A stretch of 64,000 nucleotides of DNA, from the NCBI RefSeq assembly GCF_014803385.1, contig NZ_JACYFC010000003.1, positions 124,001 through 188,000 on the forward strand, given 5' to 3'. The notes beneath the pieces are model-generated. The model was not told the DNA's origin. It saw only the letters and a program-made list of their open reading frames with translations, and did no database searches. The DNA is from Marinomonas colpomeniae. GTDB taxonomy: Bacteria; Pseudomonadota; Gammaproteobacteria; Pseudomonadales; Marinomonadaceae. Numbering within the stretch: position 1 is the first letter of the stretch; every line of letters begins with the position of its first letter. Both the position numbers and the translations under genes were made by a program. Shown piece by piece: positions 25,685 to 32,774 of this stretch.

Positions 25685-26365
25685 ATGATTAATATTGGTA
25701 GAAATGGCATCCAAATAGATCAAGACCCAAACAGTTGCCCTGTTTGCAATCATTTAGTATCTCCAAACAGGACTGAGATATTTAAAGAAATTAATACAGA
25801 GAATTCGAATTGGAGTCGATATTTAGAGGGGCTATACGAATGTCCATCACTCAAGTGTGGGCATCTGTTTCTTGCTCACTTTGAGAGGAAGTCTAAAAAT
25901 AAAGGCACAATAGATGGCTATTTTACTTATACGCATTCGACACCTAATCACTTTAAACCAGTTGAGTTTGATGAAAGAATAGCAACTATATCTCCAAGTT
26001 TTGTTGAAATATTCAACCAATCAACAAATGCAGAGCAAGCAGGGTTGAGTGAAGTTTGTGGCATGGGCTACCGAAAAGCGCTTGAGTTCCTGATAAAAGA
26101 TTACTGTGTGTCATCACAAGTTAATGATGCTGAAAAGATCAGGAAAATGATGTTGATGCAATGCATTAATCAATATATCACTGACACCAACACCAAAGCA
26201 TGTGCCACTCGTGCCGTTTGGTTGGGCAACGATGAAACACACTACCAACGCAAGTGGAAAGACAGGGATATTGGTGATCTTAAACTATTGATAAACTTAG
26301 TAATTCACTGGGTCGTTAGCAGCCTAATGACTCAAGAGTATATGCAGTCGATGCAACGAACATAA
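25685..26365 (+). CDS. DUF4145-type protein with N-terminal zinc-ribbon-like cysteines
   Basis: A 226-residue cytosolic protein. Cys pairs CPVC near 13-16 and CPSLKCGH near 52-59 suggest a zinc ribbon. The second half carries the DUF4145-like block GLSEVCGMGYRKALEFLIKD and the HYQRKWKDRDIGDLKLLINL segment. DUF4145 occurs in restriction-associated and other accessory proteins, but its role is unclear. The ATG at 25685 has a GGAGG site. The stop codon overlaps the TAAC that opens the attC-like site, as expected for a gene cassette. Confidence 0.75.
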   Translation: MINIGRNGIQIDQDPNSCPVCNHLVSPNRTEIFKEINTENSNWSRYLEGLYECPSLKCGHLFLAHFERKSKNKGTIDGYFTYTHSTPNHFKPVEFDERIATISPSFVEIFNQSTNAEQAGLSEVCGMGYRKALEFLIKDYCVSSQVNDAEKIRKMMLMQCINQYITDTNTKACATRAVWLGNDETHYQRKWKDRDIGDLKLLINLVIHWVVSSLMTQEYMQSMQRT

Positions 26366-26434
26366 CAAACGCATCAAAAATCGCCCTACGGGATGGACGT
26401 CGCTGACGCTCCGCCTTTTATGCGGACGTTAAGT
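26360..26434 (+). repeat. attC-like recombination site
   Basis: About 75 bp. It opens with CATAACAAACGCATC, very like the start of Vibrio-type attC sites, and closes with GCGGACGTTAAGT, whose last seven bases fit the GTTRRRY core. The ends pair as TAAC...CGCAT...AAAA against their complement TTTTATGCGGACGTTA. The inner part, GGACGTC/GACGCTCC, forms a stem with a bulged base, another attC trait. It separates two genes that abut it closely (stop overlap on the left, start 17 bp to the right). Confidence 0.7.
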
Positions 26435-26450
26435 ATCATTAGGAATTAAT

Positions 26451-27104
26451 ATGTGGCCATTTAACAAAAAAAAGAAAAAAGACCTGATACCGCCATTAGA
26501 GGAACAGTTTCCATGGCTCCCTGTTGGTGAAGGTAACCCTTTTGATGCACCACTAATGGATATCCGTAATTTCACATTGAATGCTACAAGTACAACGAGT
26601 GATCAATCAATTGCAGATAATTACTCTAGATCTAGACAGAGTAAAGGTGAAGAGTTTGTAGGTTCTGTGCCTGAATGTTCAATTAGTATCCCCTGTGACA
26701 TTAACTACCCTCACAACGGGGAAGAGCTTGCTGGAGTTGTATTTAAATCTCCGGGAATGGAGGTTAAATGGGATATTTATGCCTATGGGGAATGGTTCTA
26801 TTTTGTCAGGAGCTGGACTTCAGATCTCATTTATAAAGTTAGATATCAAAATGCAAATAGTACGCTCAGCCTAAAAGAAATTTACACAACCGAAGAGCTT
26901 GCATCTGACGCCGAACAAGTAGTTCATTCGCTTATGCTTACTCATGCACTAGGTAGAGTGTGGCCATTTAATGTTCCTGAGCATATCGACCCAACGGAAG
27001 GTAAAAGTATCGCTATATATATGTTTTCAAATTTTGGGTCAAAAGCCACTTTAGTTACCTCTGGAGATACTACAAAAATTCAACTCGTGACAAAAAATAC
27101 TTAA
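26451..27104 (+). CDS. Unknown protein, cassette-like
   Basis: A 217-residue soluble-looking protein that I do not recognise. It starts MWPFNKKKKKD, rich in Lys, with no signal peptide. An internal region, KWDIYAYGEWFYFVRSWTSDLIYKV, is aromatic and beta-rich. The C-terminal third has AEQVVHSLMLTHALGRVWPFNVPEHID. It could be an immunity- or stress-type accessory protein, but nothing shows that. An AGGAA site precedes the ATG, 17 bp after the attC-like core. The stop overlaps ACTTAAC, which fits RYYYAAC, the opposite core of such sites; the rest of that site seems lost to the adjoining transposase fragment. Confidence 0.7.
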   Translation: MWPFNKKKKKDLIPPLEEQFPWLPVGEGNPFDAPLMDIRNFTLNATSTTSDQSIADNYSRSRQSKGEEFVGSVPECSISIPCDINYPHNGEELAGVVFKSPGMEVKWDIYAYGEWFYFVRSWTSDLIYKVRYQNANSTLSLKEIYTTEELASDAEQVVHSLMLTHALGRVWPFNVPEHIDPTEGKSIAIYMFSNFGSKATLVTSGDTTKIQLVTKNT

Positions 27105-27132
27105 CAAGTGACTATGGTGTCAATTCCTAATG

Positions 27133-27519
27133 TTAAACCATTTTAGGATCCCACATGACACCATCTCTCACCATCGAATTTATGATCACTACAAGCTTTC
27201 TGATACAGGCAATGATGGCTACTTTTTTAGGTTTTCCAGCGGCTACCATTCGATGATAAATTTCTTTAAATTTCGGATTACATTGAATGGCTGACATCAT
27301 GGCCATGTACATGGCGGTTCTAATTTTAGGTCTTCCACCACGTATCATTCGTTTGCCTTGATAGGCTCCACTTTCTCGATTAAATGGCGCTACGCCAACT
27401 AAGGATGCGGCTTCTTTATTGTTTACATAGCCGAGCTCTGGCATGTCGCTGAGTAGGTTAAACGCAACCACATTTCCAACACCAGGCACACTTTGAATAA
27501 TGTCATTTTTGGCTTTGCA
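27133..27519 (-). pseudogene. IS110 family transposase, C-terminal remnant
   Basis: Only the C-terminal Transposase_20 part is left, about 129 codons of a usual 310-340. Visible family blocks are SVPGVGNVVAFNLLSDMPELG, AASLVGVAPFNRESG, YQGKRMIRGGRPKIRTAMYMA and KLVVIINSMVRDG. The frame meets a stop at 27520-27522 and has no N-terminal RuvC-like domain. It cannot be active. It abuts the end of the previous cassette-like gene by 28 bp and is followed on the right by the second long repeat. Confidence 0.93.
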
Positions 27520-27552
27520 CTATTTTACTGAGATAGGCACACTAAGAATTCA

Positions 27553-27998
27553 GTGTTTTCAATGGGTTAGATGATTTGGTGATTGTATTCATTAGATTGT
27601 TTTAACCTCTTAAGCTTTTTTAAAAAGCTTCTTCTCATGTCTACATCGTTGATACGAATGTGTTTGTGGCCGGCTTACTCATAAAGGTGATTGCCCTGTT
27701 AAATTATTATTTGATGATTACGCGGCCAAGAAAAATTGAATACCCAGTGGTAAATGTATTGCCTCGTTCATAGCATCGAAAAACTAAGAAATAGTCTGCA
27801 TTAGCTGAAGGGTAAGATAAGACTTAAGTTTTTACGGAAACTGAGCCACTTATGACGCCATCAGGCAGCTCTAATTTCGTTTATGAGTTAATCCGTTATT
27901 GAATATAGAATGGCCTGTTGAATCTTAGGTGGATGTGAAATATTGTGGTTTTAGATTTAATAAATAAGCTGGGGATGAGTAATTCCACAGCGTCGTTA
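27553..27998 (+). repeat. Long direct repeat, copy 2
   Basis: Second copy of the 25250-25667 repeat, about 445 bp. The hairpin is kept at 27612-27630 as AAGCTTTTT / AAAAAGCTT, with the C-G pair of copy 1 changed to T-A, so pairing is conserved while sequence changes. It ends GCGTCGTTAG, and the GNAT gene starts 17 bp later. 27520-27552, between the transposase stub and the repeat, holds nothing recognised. Confidence 0.85.
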
Positions 27999-28015
27999 GT
28001 TATAAGGTTGTATCA

Positions 28016-28453
28016 GTGTACATACGTGAATATTCAGAGGGTGATTACAGTAGTATTTTAGACATTTATTCAAAATCTAAACTAGACGAACTGAAGTACG
28101 AGACCGACAAATTTGAACTGCTACCACTGGACAAAGATGAAGCACGTTACTCTCAAATTTTAGAGTCAGATGTTTACGTTTATGGTGCTACCGACGTTAT
28201 CGCTTTTTGTGCTTTTAACGGTTCGGAAATACGAGCTTTATTTGTTCATCCAGATGCTCGTGGAAAAGGTGTCGGCGCTCAATTACTAGAGTTTATGCTT
28301 TCTAAAATAAACGGTGTGGCCATACTTTATGTTGCCGCATCAAATTTACCAGCGATAAAGCTTTATCAAAAATTTGGTTTCAAAATCAGTTCGGAATTTA
28401 TGACTACATACAATGATGTGAATGTACTAGCCAATAAAATGGAACATTTGTAA
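28016..28453 (+). CDS. GNAT family N-acetyltransferase (GTG start)
   Basis: A 145-residue acetyl-CoA-dependent acetyltransferase. Motif A, IRALFVHPDARGKGVGAQLL, is at about 77-96, with the R/G-x-G-x-G acetyl-CoA loop. The late AASNLPAIKLYQKFGFK is motif B. The start is GTG with AAGG eight bases before it, directly after the end of the long repeat. Substrate unknown. Such stand-alone GNATs are common in integron-type cassettes. Confidence 0.88.
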   Translation: MYIREYSEGDYSSILDIYSKSKLDELKYETDKFELLPLDKDEARYSQILESDVYVYGATDVIAFCAFNGSEIRALFVHPDARGKGVGAQLLEFMLSKINGVAILYVAASNLPAIKLYQKFGFKISSEFMTTYNDVNVLANKMEHL

Positions 28454-28578
28454 ATTTACGATGAATAAATCTTTCAGACGGGCTAATAGTCGTTGGCTTC
28501 CGATCGTTCCTTATCATTTTAGCTAATCTGTTATTAGTTACTTAATGTGTCGTTAGAAAACAGGAGCAATATCAAGTT

Positions 28579-28986
28579 ATGTACCTTGGAAGATGTTTGT
28601 GTGGTGAAGTTGAGATAAAAATTAATGGTGACATAACCGATATTATTCATTGTCACTGTTCATTGTGCCGAAAAAATAGTGGTACGGCGTACGCTACGAA
28701 TGGGTTTATTCAATCATCCGAGTTTGAATTCGTATCAGGCGAGAAGAGTTTAAGTTTGTTTTCGTTGAAGCCGGGACGAAGCCGACATTTTTGTTCGAAG
28801 TGCGGTTCGCCTGTTTATAGTTCTAATGACCAAGACCCTACTCGATTCAGAATAAGATTAGGCATATTAGATTCGGATATTAAAGAGAGACCCATTTCCC
28901 ATAACTTCGTGTCATCGAAAGCGAATTGGGATGATATAGATGCAGACTTGCCAAGGTATGACACTGCTGAACCAAGTCGTCGATAG
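28579..28986 (+). CDS. GFA/Mss4-like zinc protein
   Basis: A 135-residue protein of the glutathione-dependent formaldehyde-activating (GFA) superfamily. The Cys pattern is complete: CLCGEV at 6-11, CHCSLCRKNSG near 25-35, and FCSKCGSPVYSS near 72-83. The true formaldehyde activity is known for only a few members, so the reaction is not assigned. An AGGAG site lies before the ATG, and the GTTAG junction sits about 25 bp upstream. Confidence 0.88.
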   Translation: MYLGRCLCGEVEIKINGDITDIIHCHCSLCRKNSGTAYATNGFIQSSEFEFVSGEKSLSLFSLKPGRSRHFCSKCGSPVYSSNDQDPTRFRIRLGILDSDIKERPISHNFVSSKANWDDIDADLPRYDTAEPSRR

Positions 28987-29190
28987 GTTTCTAGTCGATT
29001 TTATCCGCTATAGTTATTTGATTATCATCCTCTGTGTCTAAGAATCTTGATATTTCATAGGGTCATTAATTGACATAGATGTGTTTATCTATAGGATGAA
29101 AGTATGATTATAAATCTTACGAAAAAAATAGCGCGAATTATCATCATTCCATAGGAATGGTGGGATTTTTGATGCGTTGTTAATTTGTCA

Positions 29191-29215
29191 AACCCGCCCA
29201 AGAGGCGGGTTTTTT
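29191..29215 (+). terminator. Rho-independent terminator
   Basis: Stem AACCCGCC / GGCGGGTT with a 5-nt loop and a TTTTTT tail. It lies about 205 bp after the GFA gene and 42 bp before the next gene. The rest of 28987-29190 is AT-rich with no gene seen. Confidence 0.9.
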
Positions 29216-29256
29216 ATTTCTGCCTCATGGGGTTAATCTCAATGAAGGAAGATATT

Positions 29257-29772
29257 ATGAAAAAAATAGCCGTTTTTGGAAAACCAGGCAGTGGCAAATC
29301 AACGTTAAGTAAACGCTTATCCGCAGCAACAGGTTTACCACTGTACCCATTAGATTCTATTGTCTATAAAACAAATGGTGATCTGGTTGATCGAGAAACC
29401 TATGATAAAAACCATGAAAGTATCTTATCTTCAGGCAGTTGGATCATTGATGGTTTCGGTCCAATCGGATCATTTTACAAACGATTAGATGCAGCAGACA
29501 CTTTAATTTACATAGACCTCTCTTACAGTGTGAGCTATTGGTTAGTCACAAAGCGATTGCTTAAAGGTCTATTCGTTAAACCCGAAGGCTGGCCAGACGG
29601 TAGCTCCGTTTTAAAAGGAAGTTTGGAAAGCTATAAAGTATTAAAACTCTGTCCGATGTTTTGGAATGATGATTTCTCTCAAAAACTAGAAAAAATGTCA
29701 GAAAATAAAATGGTATATGTGATTCGTTCAATGTCTGAATTGAATGAGTTTATAGCTCAAAAATTTGAATGA
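29257..29772 (+). CDS. P-loop kinase-like protein (topology-modulation / FlaR-type)
   Basis: A 171-residue adenylate-kinase-related NTPase. P-loop FGKPGSGKST at about 7-16, the substrate-side LPLYPLDSIVYK, then WIIDGFGPIG and the aromatic YWLVTKRLLKG region of proteins annotated as topology modulation or FlaR-like. Reaction unknown. The ATG at 29257 follows AAGGAAG; longer in-frame starts would run into the terminator at 29191-29215 and are rejected. Confidence 0.82.
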   Translation: MKKIAVFGKPGSGKSTLSKRLSAATGLPLYPLDSIVYKTNGDLVDRETYDKNHESILSSGSWIIDGFGPIGSFYKRLDAADTLIYIDLSYSVSYWLVTKRLLKGLFVKPEGWPDGSSVLKGSLESYKVLKLCPMFWNDDFSQKLEKMSENKMVYVIRSMSELNEFIAQKFE

Positions 29773-29970
29773 TATGAATTTTAAAATCGCATAACGATAG
29801 ATATATCAAAAGTACAAATAAAACATAAAACTCATAGCTGAGCTGTGGAATAAACAGTTGGATGTGTTTGGAGCTGTGTGTCTTACAAATATTACTGAAA
29901 AAATTTTGATGTTTCTGTTTAAGAGGCAATTTTTTATTTATTTTCAGACGTTATCTTGTCTCCTTGAACC

Positions 29971-30265
29971 TCTAAATAATTCAGTTCGACGCAATCCTGA
30001 TTGCGCGACTTTATGGTGTTTCAGAGTCCTTGTTTGATGATCTTCCTTTCACCTATAAAAATGCTCTATGCCTTACTTTCCCAGAGCCCTAAATAAAATC
30101 ACCTGTCTACAAAGAAAATCATGCATTAAAGATCTTAAAAAGATTTTTTTGGTTACTTTTTTATCGAATGAAAAAAGTTACACGCCCAGCAGGGCGGAAA
30201 AATGCACCCAAATCCAAAGTGTTTGAATGGAACGTGATCAGGTCTTTCAGCAGTTGAACTTAACT
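29971..30265 (-). repeat. Dispersed intergenic repeat, right copy (inverted)
   Basis: About 295 bp, reverse-complement homologue of 23606-23880. Landmarks on the minus strand: TTCCATTCAAACACTTTGG, CCGCCCTGCTGGGCG, AAAAGTAACCAAAA, GAAACACCATAA and the hairpin CGCAATC/GATTGCG (29990-30005). It has only one copy of the 52-bp segment that is duplicated on the left. Flanking bases 29773-29970 and 30266-30353 show nothing else recognised. Confidence 0.85.
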
Positions 30266-30353
30266 CAAAGAACCCATTTGAGATTAAAGATCCGTTTCCT
30301 AAGTTTTCGCCTCTCCTGTATGATGAACCAATCAAAATGCTGAGGAAACGAGT

Positions 30354-30884
30354 TTGGAGTTACTTAAAGTAGACAATCTCAATCCTTATCTAGAGGATTT
30401 GACAGAGTTGTTGTGTGACGCGGTTGATTCAGGCGCACCTATCGGTTTTTTACCCCCTATGAGTGAACCAGAAGCCAAAGCGTATTGGCTATCTGTTAAT
30501 GATGACCTACAAGAAAATGCTCGTCAGGTGCTGCTTATTCGTGAAGACGAAAAAATAGTCGGCAGCGTTCAAATAGTGATGTCACCTAAAGCCAATGCAT
30601 TGCACCGTTGTGATGTAGAAAAGCTGATGGTTCATACCCAAGCAAGAGAGCACGGTTTGGGTGGAATGCTTATGCAAGGCGTCGAGCGTGTTGCTGCATC
30701 GATGCAAAGACAGCTGTTAATTCTGGAAGTGAGAAGCGACGATATCGCTCACGACATGTACGTCAATATGGGCTATATTCCATTTGGTGAGGTGCCAGGA
30801 TACACACGTAGCGCGAACGGTATGCTACACAACTCTACTTTTTTCTATAAAGAAATTGAAACCACTCATGAAGTGTTTTCTTAA
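30354..30884 (+). CDS. GNAT family N-acetyltransferase (TTG start)
   Basis: A 176-residue acetyltransferase with motif A KLMVHTQAREHGLGGMLMQGVE near 100-121 and the later ILEVRSDDIAHDMYVNMGYIPFGEVPGY. This resembles YhhY/PhnO-like GNATs often annotated in amino-acid or toxin tolerance, but no substrate can be given. The TTG start has GAGGA seven bases before it, and no better ATG lies near. It precedes rsuA by 48 bp. Confidence 0.86.
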   Translation: MELLKVDNLNPYLEDLTELLCDAVDSGAPIGFLPPMSEPEAKAYWLSVNDDLQENARQVLLIREDEKIVGSVQIVMSPKANALHRCDVEKLMVHTQAREHGLGGMLMQGVERVAASMQRQLLILEVRSDDIAHDMYVNMGYIPFGEVPGYTRSANGMLHNSTFFYKEIETTHEVFS

Positions 30885-30932
30885 TGATTCTTCTTACTAG
30901 TTTTTATATGAACATAGCAATAGGCGATACTC

Positions 30933-31622
30933 TTGAGACTTGATTTTTATTTATCCCATGTGACAGATTTGGCACGTAAAGCAGCAAAAATTGCCGCATC
31001 AAAAAAACGTGTCACTGTGAATGGTGAGATTGTTAAAAAAGCCAATTACATGGTGCAAGAAGGCGATGTTATTTGTTTGGATGACGTTCAATTAGCTTGG
31101 CCGTCAGAAGGTTACTATGTGATGCATAAGCCAGCAGGCTATGTTTGTGCAAATCATGACCCAGAACACCCCGTTGTATTAGATTTGTTGTCTTCTCATT
31201 TAGGACAAGAATTGAACATTGTTGGTCGTTTGGATAAAGACACAACGGGACTGTTGTTGTTAACGACAGACGGTCAATGGTTGCATCGTATTACATCCCC
31301 TAAAAGTGACTGTGGTAAACGCTATCGCATGACCTTGGTTGAACCAATTAGCGATGAAGCGTTGAAAGAGTTGGAAGAGGGTGTGATGTTAAACGGTGAA
31401 CGTGATCCTACTTTACCCGCGATAGCGGAACGTATTAGTGACTGTGAAATTTACCTGACGATTCAAGAAGGTAAATACCATCAAGTTAAACGTATGTTGG
31501 CGGCAGTCGGTAATAAAGTTGAGCTACTTCATCGTGACCAAATTGGTCAACTTACGCTTGATGCTGATATCCAAGCGGGCGAATTTCGTGAGTTAACGGC
31601 AGCCGAAGTTGCCTACTTCTAA
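30933..31622 (+). CDS. rsuA: 16S rRNA pseudouridine(516) synthase, RsuA type (TTG start)
   Basis: A 229-residue pseudouridine synthase of the RsuA/RluB/E/F family. A short S4-like N-terminal domain (MRLDFYLSHVT to about 55) precedes the catalytic domain with GRLDKDTTGLLLLT, whose first Asp is the nucleophile. The C-terminal QEGKYHQVKRMLAAVGNKVELLHR block is diagnostic. Length and the MRLD start match RsuA. The start is TTG with only a weak upstream site. Confidence 0.93.
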   Translation: MRLDFYLSHVTDLARKAAKIAASKKRVTVNGEIVKKANYMVQEGDVICLDDVQLAWPSEGYYVMHKPAGYVCANHDPEHPVVLDLLSSHLGQELNIVGRLDKDTTGLLLLTTDGQWLHRITSPKSDCGKRYRMTLVEPISDEALKELEEGVMLNGERDPTLPAIAERISDCEIYLTIQEGKYHQVKRMLAAVGNKVELLHRDQIGQLTLDADIQAGEFRELTAAEVAYF

Positions 31623-31685
31623 TAAGCAAGCTGCTGCTCATAAACAAACGACTTCTAGCAAGTAATAGAACAAGAGATTTTAATA

Positions 31686-32054
31686 ATGAAAGAATTATCG
31701 ACGGATGAACGCATTCAGTTATTGGTTGCACCAGATAGCCAACGTTTAGATTACTTTGTTGAGCAAGCTAAGGCGACGGAATTAGTTTGGAGTTTAAGTA
31801 ATGAAGAAGGTTATGTGATGGTAGAAACAGACGATGGCGATTGTGTCATGGTTTGGCCTGATGCTGAATTTGCTAGCCAGTGGGCTGTTGACGATTGGGA
31901 TGATTGTGAACCTGTGTCTGTGTCTCTTGAAGTCTTCAAAAGTGAATGGTTGCCAAGCCTTACGTTAGACAATGTTACGGTTGCTGTTTTTCCAAATATT
32001 GAAGATGAAGGTAAATTGTCGACAGCTGAAGAGCTGACAGCGCTGTTTGCCTAA
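31686..32054 (+). CDS. DUF2750 domain protein
   Basis: A 122-residue acidic cytosolic protein. Family blocks YFVEQAKATELVWSLSNEEG and VMVWPDAEFASQWA are clear, and the C-terminal VAVFPNIEDEG is typical. Function of the family is unknown. It follows rsuA by 63 bp. Confidence 0.88.
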   Translation: MKELSTDERIQLLVAPDSQRLDYFVEQAKATELVWSLSNEEGYVMVETDDGDCVMVWPDAEFASQWAVDDWDDCEPVSVSLEVFKSEWLPSLTLDNVTVAVFPNIEDEGKLSTAEELTALFA

Positions 32055-32139
32055 ACGAGCGTGTTTGATCGCCGTTGTGTTTTGTGTGTGGTTGTAATTT
32101 TAAAGTAACAAGATATTTTTAATAAGGACCTAACTCCCC

Positions 32140-32772
32140 ATGAGCAAACGTCAAAGTAATCGTGAAGAAGTCTTTGTTAAAATTCTAGATGCTGCAGAAA
32201 TTGAGTTTGGTTTAAATGGCTTTGCAGGTGCAAGCTTGCAGCATATAGCGAAGCGAGCAGGTTTGCCGAAACCTAATATCATTTATTACTTTCAGTCTAA
32301 AGCAAACTTATATAAGCAAGTGCTGGATCAAACCTTAATGGGTTGGAATGATCTTTTTGATCAGGCGACTATCGATGATGATCCTGCTGAGGTACTTGAT
32401 GGCTTCATCCGCATTAAGCTGAAACAAAGCTTTGAAAAGGGCGTAGCTTCACGCTTGTTCGCTATGGAAGTTATTGGTGGTGCTAGTCATATTGGCGATT
32501 ACTTAAAAGAAGAGTTAAGGCCTTGGTTTATGTCTCGTGTGGCATTGCTACAAGCTTGGATGGATGCAGGCAAAATGGATCAACGGGATCCTGTTAGTTT
32601 GATTTATATGATTTGGGCAACCACTCAGCATTATGCCGATTTTGAAGCACAGATATTGGCATTAAGCGGAAGCGGCGCTGAATCATTAAATAATGACGAT
32701 CTAAAGCGAATAGGAGACACCATTAGCGGCATTATATTAAGCGGTTGTGGCTTAAGCCTTCCTCAAAAATAA
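32140..32772 (+). CDS. TetR family transcriptional regulator, RutR-like
   Basis: A 210-residue repressor-type regulator. The N-terminal helix-turn-helix (about 12-58) reads ILDAAEIEFGLNGFAGASLQHIAKRAGLPKPN. YYFQSKANLY follows as the recognition-helix signature. The C-terminal domain (VIGGASHIGDYL, then the YMIWATTQHYADFEAQI block) matches the YcdC/RutR C-terminal family, which senses pyrimidine- or amine-type ligands in some members. A GGACC/AAGGA site precedes the ATG. The convergent kinase gene ends three bases away. Target genes are not evident. Confidence 0.9.
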   Translation: MSKRQSNREEVFVKILDAAEIEFGLNGFAGASLQHIAKRAGLPKPNIIYYFQSKANLYKQVLDQTLMGWNDLFDQATIDDDPAEVLDGFIRIKLKQSFEKGVASRLFAMEVIGGASHIGDYLKEELRPWFMSRVALLQAWMDAGKMDQRDPVSLIYMIWATTQHYADFEAQILALSGSGAESLNNDDLKRIGDTISGIILSGCGLSLPQK

Positions 32773-32774
32773 TA

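Noticed and set aside
27099-27139. A short complete attC (ACTTAAC to GTTAAAC)
   Set aside because: The GTTAAAC end falls in the stop codon of the IS110 remnant, so the pair is probably a coincidence; only the left core is kept as a hint.
29185-29256. Longer start for the P-loop kinase-like gene
   Set aside because: It would begin within a strong terminator hairpin; ATG at 29257 has AAGGAAG.
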